Program-made: the position numbers and the translations under genes
Shown here: positions 17,695 through 25,946 of the stretch, one piece after another
How positions within the stretch are numbered: position 1 is the first letter of the stretch
Layout of the letters: every line of letters starts with the position of its first letter
Assembly: GCF_965228705.1 (NCBI RefSeq)
Contig: NZ_OZ245832.1
Span: forward strand, 806,001 to 870,000
Direction of reading: 5' to 3'
DNA length: 64,000 nt
DNA from: Croceimicrobium sp965228705
GTDB lineage: Bacteria; Bacteroidota; Bacteroidia; Flavobacteriales; Schleiferiaceae
Notes under the pieces: generated by a model
The model's input: only the letters and a program-made list of their open reading frames with translations
Told to the model about the DNA's origin: nothing
Databases searched by the model: none

Positions 17695-18762
17695 GTGGGG
17701 GTTTTGAACTTGAGTACAACTAAGAAGAAGCTTTTTAGCTTTGAGGTGGACCTGGAAGAGAATTCCGTGTGGTTTTCGGATTCCTTTTATGAAATGATGA
17801 ATCTTTCGCCATCCCATTCCTTTCTCTTTAATGATTATTGGAGCCTGGTACATCCTGAAGATCAAGCCAGGGTTCGAAAGATTTTGGAGGTTGGCTTAGA
17901 GCAAGCTTCGGAAATCGATCTTAAGTATCGATTGCAAACCAGCTATGGTAAAACCATTTATGTGTACAATGAGAGTAGTTTTAGTACCAATGCTATTGGC
18001 AAGGTAATAAGAATGCGGGGTATGGTGATGGACATAAGCCCTTATGTAAATGTGCAAAACCGCATTGATGAAATGCAGGATCTTCTCGAAATGAAAGATC
18101 AGGCTATTGCGATGATTGCTCATGACCTACGCAATCCCATTTCACAAGTTGATGGGATATTAAGACTGCTTCGCACCGAATTGCATAAGGAAGAAAATAT
18201 TGGCTTGGTAGATATGGGCTTTGATGCTGTAAATCATGCCTATACCATATTAACTGAACTTAATGAGGCCACCCGTAATAAGGTAGCGGGGAAAAGCATT
18301 GAAAAGGCTAAATTTTTACTAGCACCATTATTGCTAAAAGTGGGGGATGCCTTTAAAATCCGATTGGAAGAGAAAGGTCTGCATTTGCATATTGATGCTC
18401 CAGAAGATTTGATGGTTTTAGCGAATGAGAATAAAATATTCCGCGCAGTAGAGAACCTTATTTCCAATGCAATCAAGTTTTCGAAAGCTGGAAAAACCAT
18501 TCATTTATCCGGTCGCAATGAACGGGATTGCTTTTGTATAGCAGTAGAGGATCAAGGAATTGGCATGCCCGAATCCATTCGCAAACGCCTTTTTCAGGGA
18601 ATGAATAAAGATATCCGCCGAGTGGGTACTGCGGGTGAAAGCTCGATTGGTATTGGTTTGAGTATTGTTAAGGGGGTTGTGGATCTACATCAAGGGAAAA
18701 TACGAGTAGAGAGTGAAGAAGGTAAAGGTTCTTGCTTTACCATTTGTATTCCCAAGCCTTAA
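17695..18762 (+). CDS. PAS-domain sensor histidine kinase
   Basis: 355 residues, without membrane segments, so cytoplasmic. Residues about 10-120 form a PAS fold with PAC tail (SLVHPEDQARVRKIL, GMVMDISPYVNVQ). HisKA begins at about 130 with phospho-acceptor His143 in MIAHDLRNPISQ. The HATPase part shows the N box ENLISNAIKFSK, the G1 box DQGIGMP, and the G2-like GIGLSIVKGVVDLHQGKI. The start is GTG 17695, since an upstream in-frame GTG is closed by a stop. A near-match to TAnnTTTG (17673-17680) lies 14 bases before it. No response regulator is adjacent, so it is an orphan kinase. Confidence 0.85.
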   Translation: MGVLNLSTTKKKLFSFEVDLEENSVWFSDSFYEMMNLSPSHSFLFNDYWSLVHPEDQARVRKILEVGLEQASEIDLKYRLQTSYGKTIYVYNESSFSTNAIGKVIRMRGMVMDISPYVNVQNRIDEMQDLLEMKDQAIAMIAHDLRNPISQVDGILRLLRTELHKEENIGLVDMGFDAVNHAYTILTELNEATRNKVAGKSIEKAKFLLAPLLLKVGDAFKIRLEEKGLHLHIDAPEDLMVLANENKIFRAVENLISNAIKFSKAGKTIHLSGRNERDCFCIAVEDQGIGMPESIRKRLFQGMNKDIRRVGTAGESSIGIGLSIVKGVVDLHQGKIRVESEEGKGSCFTICIPKP

Positions 18763-19277
18763 AAGCGGTAGTGGAGTTTTTGCATACCGTTTTTATAAGA
18801 ATGGGCATGGATCAATTTTAGCTGGCGTTGTTTATCCTGTTTTAGAAAAAGAGCTTGACCGTCACCCAGGAGGATTGGGACCATAAACCAGATTAATTCA
18901 TCTATCGCATTTAATTCTAGGAAAGACTGAATTAGTTGTGCGCCTCCTTCCAGAAAGACATGTTGAGCACCTTCATTTTCCAATTTCTGAAGCAGACTGC
19001 TAATGGAATCTTGCCAGAGTTCAATATTTCCGGCAAATTCTAATTGTTGGCTGCTCAAAACAAAATGACGCTTTTCGGGATGAGGCACATCAATGCCTTG
19101 TGCTTTTACCCAATTGTAGGTTTTTCTTCCGGTAATTACAGTGTCTATAGAGTTGATAAAATCGTAATATCCATAATCTTCACCTTCCACCTGCATTGGG
19201 TTTAAAAAGGAAAGGTCATCATTGGGGCCGGCAATGTATCCATCTACCGAGCTGGCTATATAGAGGCTTACTTTCAT
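18759..19277 (-). CDS. dihydrofolate reductase / RibD C-terminal-like reductase
   Basis: 172 residues, full length for the YyaP/RibD_C group. Features are KVSLYIASSVDGYIAGPND at the N-terminus, VITGRKTYNWV, HVFLEGGAQLIQSFL for nucleotide binding, and DELIWFMVPILLGDG. These proteins bind NADPH and reduce pterin- or flavin-like substrates. Most family members have no tested substrate. It should not be read as the essential FolA, because the active-site layout is that of the RibD-like branch. It is convergent with the histidine kinase, with a four-base overlap (TTAA). Confidence 0.8.
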   Translation of the reverse strand: MKVSLYIASSVDGYIAGPNDDLSFLNPMQVEGEDYGYYDFINSIDTVITGRKTYNWVKAQGIDVPHPEKRHFVLSSQQLEFAGNIELWQDSISSLLQKLENEGAQHVFLEGGAQLIQSFLELNAIDELIWFMVPILLGDGQALFLKQDKQRQLKLIHAHSYKNGMQKLHYRF

Positions 19278-19333
19278 ATTTCTAATCTACTAATCTCTTA
19301 TTGATAAAAAGGTCTTAGTTTCAATAAGAAACG

Positions 19334-19362
19334 AAAAAAGCCCATCCTTTTCGGGATGGGCT
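19334..19362 (-). terminator. terminator of the GldLM-like operon
   Basis: On the minus strand AGCCCATCC pairs with GGATGGGCT (19339-19347 with 19354-19362), and six T follow (19334-19339). It lies 33 bases after the stop of the outer-membrane gene at 19395. Confidence 0.85.
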
Positions 19363-19394
19363 TGCTGGGTTGATTCAAATTGAATCATGGAGAA

Positions 19395-21533
19395 TTATAA
19401 ATTCGGCAACTTGGGTTTTTCCTTTGGTTTATCAAGGAAATAGGAAAGGCCAAGATGTGCCTGAAAGTACCAATCGTTTAGGCCATCTGTAGATCGGAAG
19501 GTGTTTTCACGAGGTAAATCTACAGGTGTAGTTAAGCTGTTAAGGTGTTTTGGAGGTAAGTCTCCTAATTGCTGATTAGCTCGTACCGCATCTCGGTCAC
19601 CTCCAAACCATAATCCGGGTCCAAAGTCATCCAAATAGTCAGTTGAAGTATACACGGCTTTTACTTCACCTTTTAAGCTAAAGTTTCGGAAAAGCCAGGT
19701 GGTACTAAAACTCAATCCGGTGGATACCGCTATTTGCGAGTAGGGCTTAGCGCCAGGCAGGAAGTTTTGCCCCTCAGATCCTAAATCCCGCAGGTTATAG
19801 CGATTTTCCCGTACTCTGGATAAATAGGATAGGTAGCTTTCATTTGGTTCTTGAGGAGTATATACCGTACGGTAGGGAGTGAAGTGGAAGGCTCCAATTG
19901 ACAGGCCTAAGCTTGGAATCAACTTAGATTTTTGATTCGGTTTTAACTGATACTGCCTTAAATGCCAGACCCCTTCTAATTCCAAACTTCGAATTTGCGT
20001 TATGAAATTTACCGGATAGGAGTTGGGAGACATTTCCACTTCTTGATATTCATCGTCGTAGCCCGTGAGTGGAGCGGTTCCAGAGAAGAAGCCAATGGAT
20101 GAAAGATCATGCATAGAAATGGTGGTGTGGTAGAAAGAAGCCTTTGCTGCAAAGCGTGTATTAAAATTATATTGAGCAAAAGCTCCAAAGCTCCAATCAA
20201 TGGTAGAGGGGATGTAAACCAAATTATCTACTAATTCAAATTTGGGTTTAATATCTCCAGCGCCGTACATTCCGCCGCCGCCCCAGATTCCAACTTCCCA
20301 GCGATTAACCGGTGTGGTGCCTTTGGTGAAGAAATTATGAACCCGATTTCCCAAATTGGCTAAAGCTGTATTCTCTTCAGCTGCGGTGGTATCCAAAGCT
20401 TCCTCCTCAGCATAAACGGGAAGATCCTCTCTTTCATTGCTGTCTAAGCTTTCAGATACATCAGGCTTAGGAAGGATAATACGATATCCATCGGCCAACT
20501 CTAAGAATTTAGCTGGTCCTTCCGTGTAGATTACCCAACTATGATCCTTTTGACGAATTAATTCATATTCCAGTGAATTATCATCTTCATCCAAAAGGGT
20601 GAACATCAGGTTTTTTTGACCCACATTGGCAATTTGCATTTGAATGCTGTCTTGCACGTGTTTTAGGATTTTAAAGTCTGTGGCCTCCTTGGTTTCGAGA
20701 GGACGAATCTCTATAAGCTCTAATTGAGCTAAGCGATGGTCTACACGATGATCCAGGATGCTCACTTCCTTAGTTTCGGCAGCTAGCGATTTAATTTTCA
20801 ATTCCTGTTCAAAATTGCCTCCTACAGAAATGAGGTAATCATCATCTTCGAAACGGTTACGATCGAAGATAAAGGTGCCAATATCCTGTGGGTTGGGCTC
20901 ATCGGGGTAAAGGTCAAAATGAACCAAAGCCTGTTCCGGACCTTCAAAATAATTGTCGCGGAAATGGATTTGGTCAAAATCATAGTTCACCAATGGAGAG
21001 CCGTAGGCTTCGACAACCATGCCGGAGCGATTATTGACAAAGAGCAGGTCTTTTACCTTGAGGTCGATGCTTCGTCCCCATCTACGGTCGATATAAGGAT
21101 CGCCTAAGTACAATACCGGCTCACCACTGGTGCTCCCCTGAAAATGAAGTTGTTCTAAAATGACTTCCTTTCGATACCAAAAGGGATCAAAACGCAAAGC
21201 TTGGGTCAGGTCTTCGAATTCTACATTTCGAATTTTAACCGCGGCATCGGCGCTTTGAGCCTGGATTTGAATTCCCACCCCTGGGTTTTCAGGGTCACTA
21301 TTAATAATTCGGATGGGCTTCTCAGCACTTCCTTCTAAACATAAGGACCCTTCGATAAGGAGCAGTACTCCGGGTCCTAATTCGATCACAGAGCCAGCAT
21401 AGGCCTCCAGGCTCTGACCTTCCTTAAAGAAGGTGTTTTTCTCAAAGCGCAGCGTGTCTGAGGCCGCATGCACTGTGCTGCCAGCTCCGGTGAGGCCGAT
21501 GGCAAGCAGCATTGAGTAGATTTTACTTTTCAT
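19395..21533 (-). CDS. outer-membrane protein: beta-helix domain fused to DUF6089-like barrel
   Basis: 712 residues with a signal peptide (1-23, STVHA). Residues about 30-260 have repeats of short hydrophobic strands with Asn turns (AGSVIELGPGVLLLIEGSL, VKIRNVEFEDLTQALRF, LKVKDLLFVNNRSGMVVEA) and look like a right-handed parallel beta-helix. A linker of about 150 residues includes an acidic stretch. Residues about 410-712 start with WEVGIWGGGGMYGAGDI and resemble the DUF6089 outer-membrane barrel. It is the last gene of the operon with the GldL-like and two GldM-like genes and overlaps the second by 11 bases. I infer that it is the outer-membrane or surface end of that machine. Confidence 0.7.
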   Translation of the reverse strand: MKSKIYSMLLAIGLTGAGSTVHAASDTLRFEKNTFFKEGQSLEAYAGSVIELGPGVLLLIEGSLCLEGSAEKPIRIINSDPENPGVGIQIQAQSADAAVKIRNVEFEDLTQALRFDPFWYRKEVILEQLHFQGSTSGEPVLYLGDPYIDRRWGRSIDLKVKDLLFVNNRSGMVVEAYGSPLVNYDFDQIHFRDNYFEGPEQALVHFDLYPDEPNPQDIGTFIFDRNRFEDDDYLISVGGNFEQELKIKSLAAETKEVSILDHRVDHRLAQLELIEIRPLETKEATDFKILKHVQDSIQMQIANVGQKNLMFTLLDEDDNSLEYELIRQKDHSWVIYTEGPAKFLELADGYRIILPKPDVSESLDSNEREDLPVYAEEEALDTTAAEENTALANLGNRVHNFFTKGTTPVNRWEVGIWGGGGMYGAGDIKPKFELVDNLVYIPSTIDWSFGAFAQYNFNTRFAAKASFYHTTISMHDLSSIGFFSGTAPLTGYDDEYQEVEMSPNSYPVNFITQIRSLELEGVWHLRQYQLKPNQKSKLIPSLGLSIGAFHFTPYRTVYTPQEPNESYLSYLSRVRENRYNLRDLGSEGQNFLPGAKPYSQIAVSTGLSFSTTWLFRNFSLKGEVKAVYTSTDYLDDFGPGLWFGGDRDAVRANQQLGDLPPKHLNSLTTPVDLPRENTFRSTDGLNDWYFQAHLGLSYFLDKPKEKPKLPNL

Positions 21534-22914
21534 GAGTTATCACATTAATGATGAGTCGATCACTGATTTTCATCTCGCCATCGGGACTTTGAATCAGTAC
21601 TTCTTCTATTTCGATATAAGAGAGGCCCTTTACATCGGTGGCCTCTAAAATGAGCTTATTGGGACTGCTTACCGTTTTCTCTCCAAAAGAGCCATAAAGT
21701 TTAGCTCTAACTTCTTTGATATCTAATTGAGGGGCCTCATCCTGACCCGGGAACAATACTTTTAGGTCGATCTCAGGCTTTTGTACTAAGCGCGTTCTGG
21801 AAATTTGGTTTCGGGAAATACCACTGGCATAAACCAAGGGAGCAGGTAAAGGATGGATATATACCGAATCTTCAAAGGCCAATGCCTGAAGTTTTGGGTC
21901 CATGCCTTTTATATAGCACCAGCCTGCTCTGGAGGGTTGTACTCTTAACTTATTTCCTTGAGCATGGATTGTGCGTCCGGGCATACAAGTACAGCTGTAA
22001 TCGAGTTGGCTTTGCCAGTTTTCCAGAGGCAGATAAAAGGGGAGTCCAGAATAATAAGCTTCTGGTGCATTATAACTCTTTGAGCTAAAATTCCCTGGTA
22101 ATACCTCAAACTGGAAGCTGCGTTGCTCACGACCTAATTGGAATTCTAATTTATAGGAACCGGTATCCAAAGCCACAAAAACCAGACTGTCCTTTTCCCA
22201 GTCATAATTTTGCGCTTTTCCCTTGCCTACCGTGAGTTCCAAATTAGGTCGAACCTCACCTTCGTAGACAAAATAGGCCGTATCACCAATATGCAGTTCG
22301 TCGATATTATAAGCCAAAACTAATTCAGGGCTATCACCATTACCGGCAGGTTCCACTTTAAGATCGCCCTGCAGGAGGTTGAGCTTTAAAAGCAGATCTG
22401 CCATTTGCAATTGCACTACGGTTGCCGGTACATGGGAAAACTTCCAGCTGGTCCAGCTTTGATGACTTTTCGCCTCCAATCCATGGTCCAGGTCGCTTTG
22501 AAATAGCTTTAGGTAAGCAATGCGGGTTGGATTGTCTTCCGGCAATTGGTTTACACTATCGTCCAGGGCTTGCAGGGCTAAAAAGAGCTCTTCGCCCTTT
22601 TTACCTTCCAGAAAAAACTGGTCGGTTTGAGCATAGTTTTCAGGATTCAACAAATCACCGGTTAGGGGGTCAGATCCGGCAAAAGCCATGAATTCACTTT
22701 CCATGGTTTTAATGCGGCTCTTTAGTCCTTCGATATTATCACCTTGCTTGGATTCAGAATCAAAGCTGAGTAGGGTAGTTCTCAAATTGGGATTTACCCT
22801 TAGCCAGCCGATCGGAATCTGAATGATAGAAAGGGAAATGAACAGTAGGTAAAGGATACTGATCAAACGGAACCGAAGGTTCTTGGATTTTTTGATGCGT
22901 ATATACTTTGCCAT
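21523..22914 (-). CDS. GldM-like motor shaft protein B
   Basis: 463 residues. A short positive N-terminus is followed by one membrane segment (about 16-34, ISILYLLFISLSIIQIP) as in GldM, then a long periplasmic part. Residues 154-182 (WTSWKFSHVPATVVQLQM, then LLLKLNLLQ) match the GldM helical-domain pattern of aromatic, Pro, then repeated Leu helices. The following beta-rich domains carry GldM-like short strands. In type IX secretion and gliding, a GldM dimer forms the periplasmic shaft turned by a GldL pentamer. Here the gene starts one base before the end of the first GldM-like gene (TAATG junction). It is clearly a different sequence, not a recent duplicate. Confidence 0.7.
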   Translation of the reverse strand: MAKYIRIKKSKNLRFRLISILYLLFISLSIIQIPIGWLRVNPNLRTTLLSFDSESKQGDNIEGLKSRIKTMESEFMAFAGSDPLTGDLLNPENYAQTDQFFLEGKKGEELFLALQALDDSVNQLPEDNPTRIAYLKLFQSDLDHGLEAKSHQSWTSWKFSHVPATVVQLQMADLLLKLNLLQGDLKVEPAGNGDSPELVLAYNIDELHIGDTAYFVYEGEVRPNLELTVGKGKAQNYDWEKDSLVFVALDTGSYKLEFQLGREQRSFQFEVLPGNFSSKSYNAPEAYYSGLPFYLPLENWQSQLDYSCTCMPGRTIHAQGNKLRVQPSRAGWCYIKGMDPKLQALAFEDSVYIHPLPAPLVYASGISRNQISRTRLVQKPEIDLKVLFPGQDEAPQLDIKEVRAKLYGSFGEKTVSSPNKLILEATDVKGLSYIEIEEVLIQSPDGEMKISDRLIINVITHEK

Positions 22915-24317
22915 TATTTCATTTTAAGGATGGCGCGGCCGTTGCGATAGCTATGACCATTTTTGCCAATTACTTTGATATTCTCAAAAGCCATAATGCT
23001 ACCTTCAGGAGCTCTGCGGATCGCTTCTTTCAATTCACTGCGCAGAAAGCGCGTGGCATTGTGAAATACCTGATCTCGTCCTTCAGGGCTTTTAATGCGT
23101 AATTTGAAGTTCACGACCTGCCAAAAGGGATTAGTGGCTTCCAAATAGGCTAATTGATTCAAACCGTTTTCCTTACCGGCAATGTCCATGAGAGCCACAT
23201 CTATGGTATTTACATCCTTAGCATACAAGCTCAGGGAGTCTACCTTTTCGTCGTTCAGTCTCATATACACATCAAAGGCACCAGGATTGTAGGGGGTGAT
23301 TTTCAATTGCCCATTTTCATAGCTCAAATCAGCATGCTCAGAAATAAAGCTTAAATCACCCACTGGTAAATACTGCGGATTTAATTGCAAAACCTGAGTT
23401 TCCCCAACTTGTGAAAGATAGGAGGAGCCCTGGCGATTGAGTTTGATGCCGGGCTTGGTAACCTTAAAGTTGTGGAAGTAGCGGTCTTGATCTAGATATA
23501 AATCGACCACATAATTTCCGGGTGCTTGGGGTAAGTACTCAAAATGCTGAAAGCCGGAATCGACCAGGAAAGGAGCGAGGTCCTCACCATTGATCAATAC
23601 TTTCAAGTCTTGAATACTATCAGGTAAGCGAACTTTAAACAGGAGCTTTTCACCTTTGGAAAGGGTCTTTTTGAAGTTTTGGATCAGATCCAATTGATCG
23701 GCTCCATTAACTTCCTGTTTTAGCAATTCAATCTTTTCGCCTTTCAGGGCTTCGATACTGTGGATGAGAATTACAGTTTCTAAATGATTAATCACCGATT
23801 CTATCACGGCATTCGGCGTTTCTTTAAAAAAGAAATCACGTGCCTGTATTTCTTGATCGGCAAAGTCTTTAGGACTGAGTAATTCGGCACTTAGATCCGA
23901 ACCGCCAAATTCTAGATAAGCCTGGTTGAAGTTTTCAAGGGTTTCTTGAAAACGGGTGCCATAGCTGCCTTGAATGATTTCGTTGGTTGCAAAAAGGTTC
24001 TCCTTGAGCTTCTCACCAGCAATATGATTAGTATTGCGATAATCGTAATAGCCCGCGCGGATTTCCTCTAACTTTTGTAAGCTGGATAGCGTTTGCGCCT
24101 TGAGGTTTTGACTCTTGGAATCACCTTCCGGCAATTCTTTGAGTTGAGTCCTCAATTTTTCAAGAACCACTTCCTGTGCGGGAACCAGGTTTTCATAATG
24201 ATCCAAAAACTTACCCGGACTGGATAAAAAGAGGAACAAAATGAAGACCAGGTACAAGAAGCTCAGTTTCTTGAAGATCAGGTTCTTCGCTTTTGATATT
24301 TTAATGGTATTCGCCAT
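22914..24317 (-). CDS. GldM-like motor shaft protein A
   Basis: 467 residues. The N-terminal membrane segment contains YLVFI (18-34), the same block found in GldM. Residues about 40-135 are helical. Residues 162-192 (FFFKETPNAVIESVINHLE, then TVILIHSIEAL) fit the GldM periplasmic helical domain. The C-terminus (FRLR-type end of D4: SELKEAIRRAPEGSIMAFEN followed by IKVIGKNGHSYRNGRAI) resembles the GldM C-terminal domain, where a Gly-S-x-I-x-F-E-N-I segment precedes a P/K-x-G loop. GldM is about 515 residues, so size and topology agree. It follows the GldL-like gene by 18 bases, in the normal gldL-gldM order. Confidence 0.75.
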   Translation of the reverse strand: MANTIKISKAKNLIFKKLSFLYLVFILFLFLSSPGKFLDHYENLVPAQEVVLEKLRTQLKELPEGDSKSQNLKAQTLSSLQKLEEIRAGYYDYRNTNHIAGEKLKENLFATNEIIQGSYGTRFQETLENFNQAYLEFGGSDLSAELLSPKDFADQEIQARDFFFKETPNAVIESVINHLETVILIHSIEALKGEKIELLKQEVNGADQLDLIQNFKKTLSKGEKLLFKVRLPDSIQDLKVLINGEDLAPFLVDSGFQHFEYLPQAPGNYVVDLYLDQDRYFHNFKVTKPGIKLNRQGSSYLSQVGETQVLQLNPQYLPVGDLSFISEHADLSYENGQLKITPYNPGAFDVYMRLNDEKVDSLSLYAKDVNTIDVALMDIAGKENGLNQLAYLEATNPFWQVVNFKLRIKSPEGRDQVFHNATRFLRSELKEAIRRAPEGSIMAFENIKVIGKNGHSYRNGRAILKMK

Positions 24318-24335
24318 TGTACAGCGGTATTCAGA

Positions 24336-24956
24336 CTAGGATTCCAATACCCGGTCGTACTTATCATTGATACTGCGCAAATTGGCATTGTAATGGTCCA
24401 TCAAATGGATATAATCCTCCATTTGATTTTGCATGGCCACAGAGCTTTGTGCAGAGGCTTCCATATTGGCGCGGATATCACGAATACTAAGGGATAGATT
24501 GTGAATCTCACTGCTCATATTTTCCATACTGGCATTAAAGATCTGCATAGCCTCGCCATAATTTCCGGCGCTGCCGTTCATTGGCTGACCTTGACCATTA
24601 AGTTGTGGGAAGACATTTTCCCATTGGTATTCTTTTTCTTCCTCCTTACGCTCGAAAGCGGAGATAAGGAATACAACAGCTTCAATACTTAAACCAACGA
24701 TAAAGAGCTCATTGGCAAAGGACCATCCCAAGAATTTGAACATGGCGCCTACCAATACGATAGCGGCACCAAAGCCATAAATAAAGGTGATGCTGTCGAG
24801 CTTCCCCTTCTTGGTTTCTTTCGCTTTTTTCATGCTGGTATGACCATTACTATATTGTTGATCATTGCGCATTTCTCGTTTTCCATTTCTTTCCGAATGG
24901 CCATTGCGATAGCCATTAGTTCTTCCGTTTCGAATTGTGGTTTCTTGACTTTGCAT
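24336..24956 (-). CDS. GldL-like motor stator protein with polar N-terminal extension
   Basis: 206 residues. Residues 58-77 and 83-101 are two membrane helices matching GldL: YGFGAAIVLVGAMFKFLGW, then ANELFIVGLSIEAVVFLISA. They are followed by the family motif YQWENVFPQL (110-119). The membrane Glu (E92) and the Lys in FK (K74), both important in GldL, are kept. The His of the usual FKxxHW is Gly77. Residues 1-52 are an extra hydrophilic tail with repeated R-N-G/N-G units (RNGRTNGYRNGHSERNGK). The last 70 residues form a cytoplasmic helix or coiled coil. GldL is the proton-using stator of the T9SS and gliding motor. The start lies two bases after the preceding stop. Confidence 0.82.
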   Translation of the reverse strand: MQSQETTIRNGRTNGYRNGHSERNGKREMRNDQQYSNGHTSMKKAKETKKGKLDSITFIYGFGAAIVLVGAMFKFLGWSFANELFIVGLSIEAVVFLISAFERKEEEKEYQWENVFPQLNGQGQPMNGSAGNYGEAMQIFNASMENMSSEIHNLSLSIRDIRANMEASAQSSVAMQNQMEDYIHLMDHYNANLRSINDKYDRVLES

Positions 24957-24958
24957 GA

Positions 24959-25492
24959 TTAGTTGTTTTTTAGAAAATAGTCTTGAAAATGATTCCAGCT
25001 GGCCTGGCTGCTAGCCAGACTGCGATTAACACTGCGGCGATTGATCAGCACAAAGGCGATGATCAGTACCAGAAAGGCAATTCCAGCCGCTAGTAGTTGA
25101 TAGTTGATTTGACCTGCCAGTTGCGCTTCTAATTTGGCTGCCACCCGGTTTTGGTCTTCAAACTGCTCCTGGAATTGATCCAGTGCCAGATTCAAGGCTC
25201 TTTCCGTTTGCACTTGCTGTGCCTGGAAATTTTCCATTTGACTCTGGTTTTCGGCGATTTGGCTCGCTACCTTCTGATTGAGGGAATCGCTATTGCTTTC
25301 CATTCGAATCAATTCCAGTTGCAGGGCCTGGGTTTCGCGTAAAACCTGATTCTGAGTTTGCATCACATTGCTGATGCGGCTTTCCATAATCCGGATGTCC
25401 TGTTGCAGTCGATTGAGCCGTAGTGAATCGTTCTCTGCATGCAGGAAAGGAGGGATCATTAAAAGAATGACTAAAGTTTTCCTTACTGTCAT
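24959..25492 (-). CDS. coiled-coil protein with signal peptide and C-terminal membrane segment
   Basis: 177 residues. Signal peptide 1-19 (MTVRKTLVILLMIPPFLHA). Residues about 22-128 are a long coiled coil rich in Gln, Leu and Glu (RLQQDIRIMESRISNVMQ, then many more heptads). Residues about 131-150 are a membrane helix (YQLLAAGIAFLVLIIAFVLI) with a short basic cytoplasmic tail. I do not recognise a family. It is the first gene of the GldLM-like operon, two bases before the GldL-like gene. It could be a periplasmic collar or plug for the motor (inference only). Confidence 0.65.
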   Translation of the reverse strand: MTVRKTLVILLMIPPFLHAENDSLRLNRLQQDIRIMESRISNVMQTQNQVLRETQALQLELIRMESNSDSLNQKVASQIAENQSQMENFQAQQVQTERALNLALDQFQEQFEDQNRVAAKLEAQLAGQINYQLLAAGIAFLVLIIAFVLINRRSVNRSLASSQASWNHFQDYFLKNN

Positions 25493-25946
25493 GGGGAGTT
25501 TATGATTGGTTAGGATATCTCCAAATGTAGAATTAACAATGACTTGTTGAAAACCTTAAATAAAAAATTTGATAGGTAAAATATTCTAAAAATGAATACC
25601 GCAAAACCTTGATATAAAAAGGATATAGTGTTTTTGTGTAAAAAACGACAATTGTATAAAATAAAAATTGATACTCATTTTTTGGCCTATTTTGGACTAT
25701 GAGGCGCTTGTTAGTAAGTGGAGAAGAGATGGAGGAATCCGCAATTTTGATGAAGAAACTTAAGATTGATTAAGAATGATAAAGCCCGAAAGAATTATTC
25801 CTACTAATGCAAAAATTAAAGGCTTTCAAGCACAGAGCTGATGGTCTTTATATAAGGATGCTGGGTGAACAGGTTTTGATTTAACTCATCCATTTTTCTT
25901 GATTACCCAAATGGAATTCAATTTGCAGGAATATTGTGAGATTTAC
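25493..25946. other. 454-bp AT-rich intergenic region
   Basis: The stretch has no convincing gene. It is clearly more AT-rich than its neighbours. The only reading frame I see is 24 codons on the plus strand from the ATG at 25699 (MRRLLVSGEEMEESAILMKK and on), without supporting context. The right end holds no terminator hairpin. The left end carries the promoter of the GldLM-like operon. Confidence 0.5.
25522..25553 (-). promoter_or_regulatory. promoter of the GldLM-like operon
   Basis: On the minus strand TACATTTG (25522-25529) matches TAnnTTTG. A weak -33 element TTTTC lies 19 bases upstream (about 25549-25553). The ATG of the coiled-coil gene (25492) is 29 bases downstream. Confidence 0.5.

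Noticed and set aside
19395..25492. Reading the GldL/GldM-like operon as the standard T9SS/gliding gldKLMN locus
   Set aside because: gldK and gldN are absent, there are two gldM-like genes, the GldL-like protein has an extra N-terminal tail, and an unrelated outer-membrane fusion gene ends the operon.
19395..25492. Zorya-type anti-phage defence system (also a 5:2 motor)
   Set aside because: No ZorC, ZorD helicase or nuclease genes are near, and the shaft proteins look like GldM rather than MotB/OmpA-type proteins.
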